Part shown: in pieces, positions 24,724 through 32,820 of the stretch
Position numbering within the stretch: position 1 is the stretch's first letter
How the letters are laid out: each line of letters opens with the position of its first letter
Assembly: GCA_945862325.1 (NCBI GenBank)
Contig: CAMAXZ010000029.1
Span: 1-50,220, forward strand
Source of the DNA: Klebsiella pneumoniae
GTDB lineage: Bacteria; Myxococcota_A; UBA796; SXON01
Direction of reading: 5' to 3'
DNA length: 50,220 bases
The notes under the pieces: model-generated
The model's input: only the letters and a program-made list of their open reading frames with translations
Database searches by the model: none
What the model was told of the DNA's origin: nothing
Position numbers and translations under genes: made by a program

Positions 24724-25787
24724 TCGCACCCGGGGCGCGGCCTGTCGTCCTGAACCCGGCGCCGGGGGTGCCGTTGTACGGGCCGAGCGGCGCCAGCGCC
24801 CACGTGCGCGCGATCGTGCGCGCGTTGGCGCCGGCGACGGTCTACACCGCCCGTACGGTCGATCGGCGCGGCGAGGTCGAGAGGGTGTCGGTCCCCGTGG
24901 TGGAGGTCGGCGTGCCCGGCTGGCCGAGCTGGCTCGACACGTATCGAGACTACACGGAGGTCATCGCGGCGCGGCGCATCGCCCGGGCGGCCATCGCCGA
25001 CCCTCCGACCCTGCTCTGGGAGCGCCACAGCCTGTACTCCGACGCCGGCTGGAAGGTGCACGCCGCCACCGGAGCCCCGTGGATCCTCGAGGTCAACGCG
25101 CCCCTCGCCGAAGAGCGGCTCCGCTACGAGCGCCTGCGGCGGCCGGACCACGCCCGCGCGTGGGAGCGTGACGTGGTCGCCGCCGCGCCGCGGGTCATCG
25201 CGGTGAGCGCGTGGCTCGCGGATTGGGCCCGCGCGTTGGGCGCCCGCGACGTGCGGCACGTGGCCAACGGGGTGGACCCCGGGTCGGGCGACCGCGCGGG
25301 CGCGCGGGACGCTCTGGCGTTGGAGGGTTCGTTCGTCCTCGGTTTTCTTGGCAGTGGCCGGCCGTGGCACGGGGTGGGACGGCTCGCGGAGCTGCTCGAC
25401 GCGATCCCCGACGCGGTTGGCCTCGTGGTGGGGGAGGCGCGTGTGGAGCACCCCCGCGCGCGGCACGTGGGGGTCGTCACGGAGGCCCGGGCGCGCGACC
25501 TCGTGGCGGCGATGGACGTGGGCCTCGCTCCCTACGGTCGCGACGCGCCGCCGTGGTTCTGCCCGCTGAAGGTGCTCGCATACCGCGCGCAGGGCACGCC
25601 GGTCGTCGCCGCGGATGTGGGTGACACGTCTTCTCTCGTCGGTGCTGGTGGCACCGTACTCCCCACGTGGAACCTCGATGATGCGGTCGATGCGTGCCGT
25701 GTGTGGCGCGGCCGCCGGGCGCCCCCCTGGGTGCGCGGATGGGACGCGGTGGTCCGCGAGGCGCTCGGCGAATACGACGGGGCATGA
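24720..25787 (+). CDS. GT4-like family glycosyltransferase
   Basis: 355 residues, TTG start inside the previous stop codon (TTGA). N-terminal half opens with VVLNPAPGVPLYGPSGASAHVRAIVRAL, the donor-independent Rossmann entry of GT4 enzymes. The second half has SFVLGFLGSGRPWHGVGRLAEL, typical of the first strand after the linker, and DVGLAPYGRDAPPWFCPLKVLAYRAQGTPVVAADVG, the C-terminal region where the nucleotide-sugar Glu usually lies; here the E-x7-E pattern is not evident. Donor and acceptor are unknown. It sits between sulfur amino-acid genes and a thiopurine methyltransferase, with stop-start overlaps on both sides, but its link with them is unclear. Confidence 0.8.
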   Translation: MIAPGARPVVLNPAPGVPLYGPSGASAHVRAIVRALAPATVYTARTVDRRGEVERVSVPVVEVGVPGWPSWLDTYRDYTEVIAARRIARAAIADPPTLLWERHSLYSDAGWKVHAATGAPWILEVNAPLAEERLRYERLRRPDHARAWERDVVAAAPRVIAVSAWLADWARALGARDVRHVANGVDPGSGDRAGARDALALEGSFVLGFLGSGRPWHGVGRLAELLDAIPDAVGLVVGEARVEHPRARHVGVVTEARARDLVAAMDVGLAPYGRDAPPWFCPLKVLAYRAQGTPVVAADVGDTSSLVGAGGTVLPTWNLDDAVDACRVWRGRRAPPWVRGWDAVVREALGEYDGA

Positions 25788-26428
25788 CCCCCGACTTCTG
25801 GCTTCAAGCCTGGCGCGACGGCCGCACCGGCTTCCACCGCGACGAAGTGAACCCCACGCTGTTGCGCTGGGCCCCCGCGCTGCTCGACGGCGGGCCGCAG
25901 CACGTGCTCGTGCCGCTCTGCGGAAAGACGCTCGATCTCCCCTGGCTCGCCTCGCACGGTCACCGCGCCACGGGGGTCGAGCTGTCGAGCCTCGCGCTCG
26001 AGCAGCTCTTCGAGCGGGAGGGCCTTCCGCCTGTCGTGCACGAGGTTCCGCCCTTCCGTATGTGGGACGCCCCGGGGTGGGAGGTGCTCGAGGGGGACGT
26101 GTTCCGGCTCGGCGAGCTCGACCTGCGGGTGAGCCGCGTTTGGGACCGGGGCGCCCTCGTGGCGTTGCCCGCCGACCTGCGCCCCCGGTACGTGGAGGTG
26201 GTCCGGAGCGTCATGGCGCCCGGCGCGAAGGTGCTGCTCGAGACGTCGGTCTTCGACAGCGCGCGCAAGCCCGGGCCGCCGCACTCGGTGCCCGAGGGGG
26301 AGGTGCGTTCGCTCTGGGCGGGCGCGTCCATCCGCCCGCTCGAGACGCGCGACCGCCTCTCTGAGGCGCGCGCGCGTGGCTGGGATCTCGACTCCGTGGT
26401 GAATCAGGTCTGGATGATCGAGGTGTGA
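25784..26428 (+). CDS. tpm: Thiopurine S-methyltransferase family protein
   Basis: 214 residues. FWLQAWRDGRTGFHRDEVNPTL and VLVPLCGKTLDLPWLASHGH are hallmarks of TPMT, followed by TGVELSSLALEQLFE for SAM binding and VWDRGALVALPADLRPRY. Bacterial TPMT methylates thiols, selenium or tellurium compounds with SAM; it often gives tellurite/selenite tolerance. Start ATG overlaps the glycosyltransferase stop (ATGA), so it ends a four-gene coupled run with CBS and CGL. Confidence 0.92.
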   Translation: MTPDFWLQAWRDGRTGFHRDEVNPTLLRWAPALLDGGPQHVLVPLCGKTLDLPWLASHGHRATGVELSSLALEQLFEREGLPPVVHEVPPFRMWDAPGWEVLEGDVFRLGELDLRVSRVWDRGALVALPADLRPRYVEVVRSVMAPGAKVLLETSVFDSARKPGPPHSVPEGEVRSLWAGASIRPLETRDRLSEARARGWDLDSVVNQVWMIEV

Positions 26429-26433
26429 CCAAC

Positions 26434-26465
26434 CCTCTCGTGATACCACCCGCGCGCGGGAGAGG
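26434..26465 (+). other. Nested inverted repeats before the carboxylase cluster
   Basis: CCTCTC (26434-26439) pairs with GAGAGG (26460-26465), enclosing the 12-base palindrome CCCGCGCGCGGG (26449-26460). It lies between tpm and the TTG start at 26472 and overlaps the likely ribosome site GAGAGG, so it could sequester it. No T tract follows. Effect unproven. Confidence 0.3.
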
Positions 26466-26471
26466 TGCGAC

Positions 26472-28082
26472 TTGCCGCGGCTGAGCTCGTCGATCGACCC
26501 CGCGGCGCCCGCGTTCGCCGAGCGTCGCGCCGCGATGCTCGCCCTGATCGACGAGGTCCGGGCGCTGGAAGCGGGCGTGCGGGCGCACGGAGATCGGGCG
26601 CGGCCCGAGCTCGCGCGTCGGGGGCAGCTGACCCCACGCGAACGGGTGAGCCGCCTGTTGGACCCGGGTTCGCCGTTCCTCGAGCTCTCCACCCTCGCCG
26701 GGCTGAACATGCACGACGACGACGGCGGTCGCGCGGTGTCGGGCGGAGGGAGCATCGTCGGGCTCGGATACATCCGTGGCGTGTGTTGCATCGTCAACGC
26801 CAACGACGCGGCGATCAAGGGCGGCTCGATCCCGCCCATGGGGCTCCAGAAGACCCTGCGCGCGCAGGAGGTCGCGGGGCGGCAGCGCCTGCCCGTCGTG
26901 CACCTCGTCGAGAGCGGCGGGGCGAATCTCATGTATCAGTCGGAGATCTTCGTCGACGGCGGTCGTGTGTTCGCGAACATGGCCCGCCTGTCCGCCGCCG
27001 GGATCCCGCAGATCAGCGTGGTGCACGGCTCGTCGACCGCGGGCGGCGCGTACCTGCCGGGGCTGTCGGACTACGTCATCGCCGTGCGCGACGGCGCGAA
27101 GATGTTCCTCGCCGGGCCGCCCTTGGTGAAGGCGGCCCTCGGCGAAGACGCGACGGAGGCGGAGCTGGGAGGCGCAGAGCTCCACGCCCGCGTCACCGGC
27201 CTCGTGGAGTACCTCGCCGACGACGACGCGCACGCGCTCGAGCTCGCCCGAGAGCTCGTGGGCGCGCTCGGCTGGCCCGCGTCGACGCCCGGGTCCGACC
27301 CTGCACCGCCGCGCTTCGACCCGGACCAGCTCTGCGGCGTCGTGCCGACCGACACCCGCACGCCGTACGACATCCGCGAGGTCATCGCCCGCGTGGTGGA
27401 CGACTCGGAGTTTCTGGAGTTCAAGCAAGAGTTCGGGGCGGACACCGTGTGTGGTCACGCGCGCGTGTGTGGGCGCCCGGTGGGCATCGTGGCGAACAAC
27501 GCGCCCATCCACCCACAGGGCAGCGTGAAGGCCGCGCAGTTCGTGCAGCTCTGCGATCAGGCAGGGACCCCCTTGGTGTTCCTCATGAACACCACGGGCT
27601 ACATGGTCGGGCGGGACGCCGAGCAGGCCGGCGCGATCAAGCACGGGGCGAAGATGATCCAGGCGGTCACGAACGCCCGTGTCCCGCGGATCACCTTCGT
27701 GCTCGGTGGCGGCTACGGCGCCGGCTACTACGGCATGTGCGGGCGCGGCTACGATCCCGACTTCCTGTTCGCGTGGCCCACGGCGCGCGTCGCGGTGATG
27801 GGCGGCGACCAGGCGGCGATGGTGATGAAGCTCCTCGCGCGGGCGAAGCTGGCGCGTGCGGGCCAGACCGCCGACGAGGCGGCGCTCGACGCGATGACCG
27901 CCGAGCTGCGTGGGCGGCTGGAGCGCGAAGCGGCGGCCCTGTTCGGCACGGCGCGCCTGTGGGACGACGGTGTCGTCGACCCTCGCGACACGCGCCGCAT
28001 CCTCGCGTTCTGCCTCGAAGTCTGCGCCGGTGCCGCGGCGCGGGTCACACGCCCGAACACGTTCGGGGTCGCTCGGCCATGA
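26472..28082 (+). CDS. Acyl-CoA carboxylase carboxyltransferase (beta) subunit, methylcrotonyl/geranyl-CoA type
   Basis: 536 residues; the N-terminal MCC-beta pattern is present: RGQLTPRERVSRLLDPGSPFLELS, then CIVNANDAAIKGGS and VHLVESGGANLMYQSEIF. STAGGAYLPGLSDYVIAV and FLAGPPLVKAALGEDATEAELGGAELH complete the first crotonase-like half; NTTGYMVGRDAEQAGAIKHGAKM and GGGYGAGYYGMCGRGYDPDFLFAWP the second. With the biotin carboxylase subunit it carboxylates a branched enoyl-CoA (3-methylcrotonyl-CoA in leucine breakdown, or geranyl-CoA in terpenoid breakdown). TTG 26472 is chosen as the alignment needs this N-terminus and GAGAGG lies 6 bases before it. Its stop overlaps the hydratase start. Confidence 0.92.
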   Translation: MPRLSSSIDPAAPAFAERRAAMLALIDEVRALEAGVRAHGDRARPELARRGQLTPRERVSRLLDPGSPFLELSTLAGLNMHDDDGGRAVSGGGSIVGLGYIRGVCCIVNANDAAIKGGSIPPMGLQKTLRAQEVAGRQRLPVVHLVESGGANLMYQSEIFVDGGRVFANMARLSAAGIPQISVVHGSSTAGGAYLPGLSDYVIAVRDGAKMFLAGPPLVKAALGEDATEAELGGAELHARVTGLVEYLADDDAHALELARELVGALGWPASTPGSDPAPPRFDPDQLCGVVPTDTRTPYDIREVIARVVDDSEFLEFKQEFGADTVCGHARVCGRPVGIVANNAPIHPQGSVKAAQFVQLCDQAGTPLVFLMNTTGYMVGRDAEQAGAIKHGAKMIQAVTNARVPRITFVLGGGYGAGYYGMCGRGYDPDFLFAWPTARVAVMGGDQAAMVMKLLARAKLARAGQTADEAALDAMTAELRGRLEREAAALFGTARLWDDGVVDPRDTRRILAFCLEVCAGAAARVTRPNTFGVARP

Positions 28083-28846
28083 GCGCGCCGCTCCGTGTCG
28101 AGCTCGTCGGACGCGTCCTGTGGCTCACCCTGGATCGTCCGGCGCGGCGGAACGCCCTCGACGCGTCGCTCGTCGAGGCCCTCCTCGCGGCGCTCTCCGC
28201 GCCGCCGCCCGGCGCCCGCGCGGTCGTGCTCCGCGGCTCGGGCGGCCACCTGTGCGCCGGGGGAGACGTCGCGGAGATGGCGGGCGCCGACGAGGCGAGG
28301 TTGGCCCTGCTGAACCGCCGCTTCGGCGCGCTCCTCGAGGCGATCGCGGGGTGCGCGGTGCCCGTGGTCACGGTGTGCGAGGGGGTGTGCTTCGGGGGTG
28401 GCGTTGGGCTCGCGAGCGCCGCCGACCTCGCGGTCGCCTCCGCAACGGCGCGCTTCCGGCTCCCGGAGCTGCGCCTCGGGGTGGTGCCGGCGCAGATCCT
28501 CCCGTTCCTGGCGAGACGCGTCGGCGTGTCGGGCGCGCGTCGGCTCGCGCTCACCTCCCCGGAGCTGGATGCGAACGAGGCGCTCCGCGTTGGGCTCGTC
28601 GATGCGCGCGTCGAGCCCGACGCGCTCGACGCCCACGTGCGCGACCTCGTCGAAGCGCTCACCGCCGCGGAGCCGGGCGCGCTCCAGGCCACGCGCGCCT
28701 TCGTGCGAGAGCTGTTTCCCCACGTCGATCCGTCCGTCCTGGACGGCGCGTCGGTGTTGTTCGCCCGATACGCCGCCGGTCCCGCCGCGCGGGCCGGCTT
28801 CGCCGCGCTGCGCGCCGGGGAGGCTCCGCCGTGGACTCGCGAATGA
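28079..28846 (+). CDS. Enoyl-CoA hydratase/isomerase family protein
   Basis: 255 residues. LVGRVLWLTLDRPARRNALDASL is the crotonase N-terminus, AVVLRGSGGHLCAGGDVAEM the first oxyanion region, CFGGGVGLASAADLAVASA the second, and FRLPELRLGVVPAQ includes the catalytic-position Glu. In a carboxylase cluster this is expected to be 3-methylglutaconyl-CoA hydratase (LiuC) or its terpenoid counterpart. It starts with ATG inside the preceding stop (ATGA) and its stop overlaps the next start, so carboxylase beta, hydratase and alpha are coupled. Confidence 0.9.
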   Translation: MSAPLRVELVGRVLWLTLDRPARRNALDASLVEALLAALSAPPPGARAVVLRGSGGHLCAGGDVAEMAGADEARLALLNRRFGALLEAIAGCAVPVVTVCEGVCFGGGVGLASAADLAVASATARFRLPELRLGVVPAQILPFLARRVGVSGARRLALTSPELDANEALRVGLVDARVEPDALDAHVRDLVEALTAAEPGALQATRAFVRELFPHVDPSVLDGASVLFARYAAGPAARAGFAALRAGEAPPWTRE

Positions 28847-30765
28847 CGCCCTTCGAAACCGTGCTCATCGCCAACCGCGGCGAGGTGGCCTGCCGCGTCG
28901 CGCGGGCCGCCCGCCTCGCGGGGCTGCGGACGGTCGCCGTGTACACCGGCCCGGATCGCGGGGCCCTGCACACCCGGCTTGCCGACGAGGCGATCGACCT
29001 CGGCGACGACCCCCGCGGGTACCTCGACCCCGACGCCCTCCTCGGCGCGGCCGCGCGCGCGGGCGCCGACGCCGTGCATCCCGGCTACGGGTTCCTCTCG
29101 GAGAACGCCGACTTCGCGGAGGCGGTCGCGCGGGGTGGGCGGGTGTGGATCGGCCCCCCGGCCGCGGCCATCGCGGCGATGGGCGACAAGGCGCGCGCCA
29201 AGCGACACATGCGCGCCGCCGGCGTGCCGGTCATCCCGGGCTGGGAGGGCACCGACACATCGGAGGATGCGTTGCTCGACGCCGCGCGTGAGCTCGGGTT
29301 CCCCGTGCTCGTGAAGGCGACGGCGGGCGGGGGTGGCCGCGGCATGCGTCGGGTGGATTCGGCGGATCGCCTGCTCGAGGCCGTGTACGCGGCCCGCGAA
29401 GAGGCGGAGCGGGCCTTCGGCGACGGGACCATCCTGCTCGAGCGGCTCGTGGTCGGCGCGCGGCACATCGAGGTCCAGGTGGCCGCCGACCGCCACGGTG
29501 CGATCGTGCACCTCGGCGAGCGCGACTGCTCCACGCAGCGCCGTCACCAGAAGGTGATCGAAGAGGCGCCCGCTCCCGGGGTCGACGCGGCGCTGCGGAG
29601 CGCGATGGGCGCCGCGGCGTGCGCCGCCGCGCGCGCGGTCGGGTACGAGAACATCGGTACGGTGGAGCTCCTGCTCGCCCCCGACGGCGCCTGGTGGTTC
29701 CTCGAGATGAACACGCGCCTGCAGGTCGAGCACCCGGTCACCGAGCTGGTGACCGGCGTCGATCTCGTGGCGCTCCAGCTCCGTCTCGCCATGGGCCACC
29801 CGCTGCCGCTGCGCCAGGACGACGTCGTCTTGCGCGGCCACGCCATCGAGGCGAGGTTGTACGCGGAGGACCCCGCAGCCGGCCACGCGCCGCGCACCGG
29901 CACGCTCCGATACTTCCGTCCGCCCGACGCCGTGCGCACCGACCACGGGCTCGCGGCGCCGACGGAGATCGGCGCGGACTACGACCCGCTGCTCGCGAAG
30001 GTCGTGGCGCACGGCGCCGACCGCGAAGCCGCGCGGCTCGGGCTCCGCCGCGCGCTCGAACGATGCGTCGTTCTGGGGCCGCCGAACAACCGCGCCTTTC
30101 TCCACCGGGCGCTGGGGCACCCGGCGTTCGTGAGCGGGGGGGTCGACAACGGCTTCCTCGAGCGCGAGGTCGGGCTGGCGAGTCCGCCCGCGACGAACGT
30201 GCGCACGCGGGTGGCGGCCGCGTGGGCGTGGCTCGCGCGACACACCACAGGCGACGGGTTTCGAAGCAGCCACGTCGCCCCGCTGCCCGTGGAGCTCGAG
30301 ATCGACGGCGCGCGCGTCGACATCGGGTTCGAGCCGCGGCCGGGCGGCGCGCGCGTATGGTGCGAGGGGGAGCCACACGACGTGCGCGCCACGACGGTGG
30401 ACGCGACGCTGACGCGGCTCTGCGTCGACGGGCGGGACTTCGACGTCTGGGCCGCGGAAGACGGCGACGATGTGCTCGTGCAGGTCGAGCTCGTGACGCA
30501 TCGCGTGCGTCGCTTCGAGCGGGCGCGAACGACGCTCGCGGCGCGCGCCTCGGACGTCCGCGCGCCGATGGCGGGCACCGTGCGCCGCGTGCTCGTGGCG
30601 GTCGGCGAGGCGGTCGACGCCGGGCAGGTGCTCGTCGTGATCGAGGCGATGAAGATCGAGACGCCGTTGCGGGCGCCCGGGCCGGGGGTCGTACGCGAGG
30701 TGCGCGCGGTCGTGGGTGTCTCGGTGGCGTCGGGCACGGTCCTCGTGACGACGGAGCCGCGCTGA
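28843..30765 (+). CDS. Acyl-CoA carboxylase alpha subunit (biotin carboxylase + biotin carrier)
   Basis: 640 residues. FETVLIANRGEVACRVARAAR starts the biotin carboxylase domain (1-445), with the ATP-grasp glycine loop VKATAGGGGRGMRRV and RDCSTQRRHQKVIEEAPAP, and FLEMNTRLQVEHPVTELVTG. A middle BT-like region follows, and a biotinyl carrier domain is at the end with EAMKIE, the biotinylated Lys being about residue 604; the usual Met after Lys is Ile here. It carboxylates biotin with ATP and bicarbonate for the beta subunit at 26472. The frame is open upstream but that part belongs to the other genes; ATG 28843 overlaps the hydratase stop. Confidence 0.93.
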   Translation: MTPFETVLIANRGEVACRVARAARLAGLRTVAVYTGPDRGALHTRLADEAIDLGDDPRGYLDPDALLGAAARAGADAVHPGYGFLSENADFAEAVARGGRVWIGPPAAAIAAMGDKARAKRHMRAAGVPVIPGWEGTDTSEDALLDAARELGFPVLVKATAGGGGRGMRRVDSADRLLEAVYAAREEAERAFGDGTILLERLVVGARHIEVQVAADRHGAIVHLGERDCSTQRRHQKVIEEAPAPGVDAALRSAMGAAACAAARAVGYENIGTVELLLAPDGAWWFLEMNTRLQVEHPVTELVTGVDLVALQLRLAMGHPLPLRQDDVVLRGHAIEARLYAEDPAAGHAPRTGTLRYFRPPDAVRTDHGLAAPTEIGADYDPLLAKVVAHGADREAARLGLRRALERCVVLGPPNNRAFLHRALGHPAFVSGGVDNGFLEREVGLASPPATNVRTRVAAAWAWLARHTTGDGFRSSHVAPLPVELEIDGARVDIGFEPRPGGARVWCEGEPHDVRATTVDATLTRLCVDGRDFDVWAAEDGDDVLVQVELVTHRVRRFERARTTLAARASDVRAPMAGTVRRVLVAVGEAVDAGQVLVVIEAMKIETPLRAPGPGVVREVRAVVGVSVASGTVLVTTEPR

Positions 30766-31646
30766 TGGAGAAGGCCGTGCTGACGTGCGCCCTCACGGGC
30801 GTGCTCACCGACCCGCTGCGGCATCCGGTGCCCGTCACCGTCGCGGAGATGGCGGCCTCGGCCCGCGAGGCGTACGACGCCGGCGCATCGGTGATGCACG
30901 TCCACGTGCGTCGTCAGGCGCCGGGGCAGGGCCACCTCCCGAGCTGGGAGCCCGCCGTGGCCGTCGCCGTGGTCGACGCGATCCGCGCGTCGTGTCCGGG
31001 GGTCATCGTCAACCTCAGCACGGGCGTCGTGGGGCCCGACATCTCGGGGCCCGTAGGGTGCCTTCGTGCCGTCCGCCCCGAGATCGCGGCGTGCAACGCG
31101 GGGACCCTGAACTACCTCAAGACCCGCGCCGACGGGCGTTGGGCGTGGCCGCCGATGGTGTTCGACAACCCGGTCGAAAAGATCGCCGCGTTCCTCGAGG
31201 TCATGCGCGAGGTCGGCACCCTGCCCGAGCTCGAGTGCTTCGACACCGGCATCGTGCGCAGCGTGGCGATGTTGGCGTCGGCGGGGCTCGTGTCCGCCCC
31301 CATGCACCTCAACTTCGTGATGGGCGTGGAGTCCGGCATGGCGTCCGACCCCGACCTCCTGCCGCTGCTGCTCCGCTGGGCCGCCGGCCCGCTGGGCGGC
31401 CACCGCGCGCGCTGGCAAGTGACCGCGATCGGCCGCGCGGAGGTATGGGCGCTTCATCGGCGGGCGGCGGAGCTCGGGGGCGACCTTCGCACCGGCGTAG
31501 AAGACACCTTCTACCTCGAGGATGGCGCGCGGTGCCGGGGCAACGGCGACCTCGTGGAGGGCCTCGCGCGCGTTGCCCGTGAGGCGGGCCGCGAGGTCGC
31601 GAGCCCGGAAGAGGCGCGGGCGATCCTGCTCAACGCCGGCCGCTGA
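30765..31646 (+). CDS. 3-keto-5-aminohexanoate cleavage (BKACE, DUF849) family protein
   Basis: 293 residues. CALTGVLTDPLRHPVPVTVAEMA and the zinc-binding MHVHVR (His45, His47) fit the BKACE family, which cleaves beta-keto acids with acetyl-CoA to acetoacetate plus a CoA ester. CNAGTLNY, then PELECFDTGIV, and PMHLNFVMGVESGMASD are further family segments. The substrate is not known. Here it follows the carboxylase alpha gene by one base (TGATG), at the place where an HMG-CoA lyase would be expected in a leucine pathway. Confidence 0.88.
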   Translation: MEKAVLTCALTGVLTDPLRHPVPVTVAEMAASAREAYDAGASVMHVHVRRQAPGQGHLPSWEPAVAVAVVDAIRASCPGVIVNLSTGVVGPDISGPVGCLRAVRPEIAACNAGTLNYLKTRADGRWAWPPMVFDNPVEKIAAFLEVMREVGTLPELECFDTGIVRSVAMLASAGLVSAPMHLNFVMGVESGMASDPDLLPLLLRWAAGPLGGHRARWQVTAIGRAEVWALHRRAAELGGDLRTGVEDTFYLEDGARCRGNGDLVEGLARVAREAGREVASPEEARAILLNAGR

Positions 31647-31648
31647 GG

Positions 31649-32803
31649 TCAGCTCCCCTTCGGGAGGGTGCCCTCGAGCTTGCAGAGGATGCCGAGCATG
31701 ACCTCGTCGGCGCCGGCGCCGATCGACACCAGCCTTCCGTCTCGGAAGAACCGTGACACCGGCGACTCCCACACGTAGCCCATCCCGCCCCAGTACTGAA
31801 GGCAGCTGTCCGCCACCTCTCGGGACAACCTCCCCGCCTTCAGCTTCGCCATCGACGCGAGACGTGTCACGTCCTCGCCCGCCACGTACGCTTCGGTGGC
31901 TCGATACACGAGCGAACGCAGGAGCTCCACCTCGGTGGAGAGCTCGGCGAGGCGGAAGTGTACGACCTGGTTGTCGAGGATCGGCTTGCCGAAGGCGCGA
32001 CGGCCGCGGGTCTGCTCGATCGTGGCCGCGATCACCCGCTCCATCGCCCGGAGGACGTTCGCCGCCCCCCACAGCCGCTCCTCCTGGAACTGAATCATCT
32101 GATACATGAAGCCCGCGTTCTCCTCCCCGATGCGGTAGCGCTGAGGCACGCGCACCTCGTCCAGGAAGATCTCCGCCGTGTCCGATGCGTGCATCCCGAG
32201 CTTTTCGATGTGTCGCGTGCGTGTGACCCCGGGGAGGTCGAGGGGCACGATGACGAGCGACTTGTTCTTGTGCGGCGGCCCGTCGCCGGTGTTCACCAGG
32301 GTGCACATCCAGTCCGCCTGGGTTCCGCTCGTGATCCAGAGCTTTGACCCGGTGATCACGTAGTCGCCGCCGTCCTTCCTCGCGCGCGTGCGGACCGCGG
32401 CCACGTCGGAGCCCGCGTCGGGCTCGGACACCCCGAGGCACACGACCTGCTCGCCGGAGATGGCCGGGGCGAGAAACTCACGGCGAAGCTCGTCGGACCC
32501 GAACCTCGCGAGGGCGGGCGTGGCCATGTCGCTCTGCACGCCCATCGCCATCGGCACGCCGGCGCAGGCGGCGCCGCCGAGCTCCTCGGCAACCACCACG
32601 CCGTAGCTCGTGTCGAGCCCGAGGCCCCCGTACTCCACCGGCTTCGTCACCCCGAAGAGGCCCACCCGCCCGGCTTCGCGGAACAGGGTGTGCGCGGGGA
32701 AGATCCCCGCCTTCTCCCACTCGTCCACGAACGGGTCGATGTGGGTGGCGACGAAGGCGCGAACGGTGCGTCGGAGGGCGTCGTGGTCTTCGGTGAAGCG
32801 CAT
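31649..32803 (-). CDS. Acyl-CoA dehydrogenase, branched-chain/citronellyl-CoA type
   Basis: 384 residues. MRFTEDHDALRRTVRAFV is the family start; CLGVSEPDAGSDVA and ITGSKLWITSGTQADW are the FAD/substrate loops; GRRAFGKPILDNQVVHFRLAEL completes the C-terminal half. In the position of the usual catalytic Glu (IYEGTSE) it reads SIGAGADEV, as in isovaleryl-CoA dehydrogenases, where the base is a Glu in the preceding helix; here FQEERLWGAA supplies a Glu. This fits oxidation of an isovaleryl- or citronellyl-type CoA upstream of the carboxylase. It faces the cluster head to head (tail to tail with the BKACE gene, 2 bases apart). Confidence 0.9.
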   Translation of the reverse strand: MRFTEDHDALRRTVRAFVATHIDPFVDEWEKAGIFPAHTLFREAGRVGLFGVTKPVEYGGLGLDTSYGVVVAEELGGAACAGVPMAMGVQSDMATPALARFGSDELRREFLAPAISGEQVVCLGVSEPDAGSDVAAVRTRARKDGGDYVITGSKLWITSGTQADWMCTLVNTGDGPPHKNKSLVIVPLDLPGVTRTRHIEKLGMHASDTAEIFLDEVRVPQRYRIGEENAGFMYQMIQFQEERLWGAANVLRAMERVIAATIEQTRGRRAFGKPILDNQVVHFRLAELSTEVELLRSLVYRATEAYVAGEDVTRLASMAKLKAGRLSREVADSCLQYWGGMGYVWESPVSRFFRDGRLVSIGAGADEVMLGILCKLEGTLPKGS

Positions 32804-32820
32804 ACGAAGCTCGTATCGGG

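Noticed and set aside
27910..28842. Open extension of the biotin carboxylase frame upstream
   Set aside because: It overlaps the carboxylase beta and hydratase genes and has no family similarity; ATG 28843 gives the normal N-terminus.
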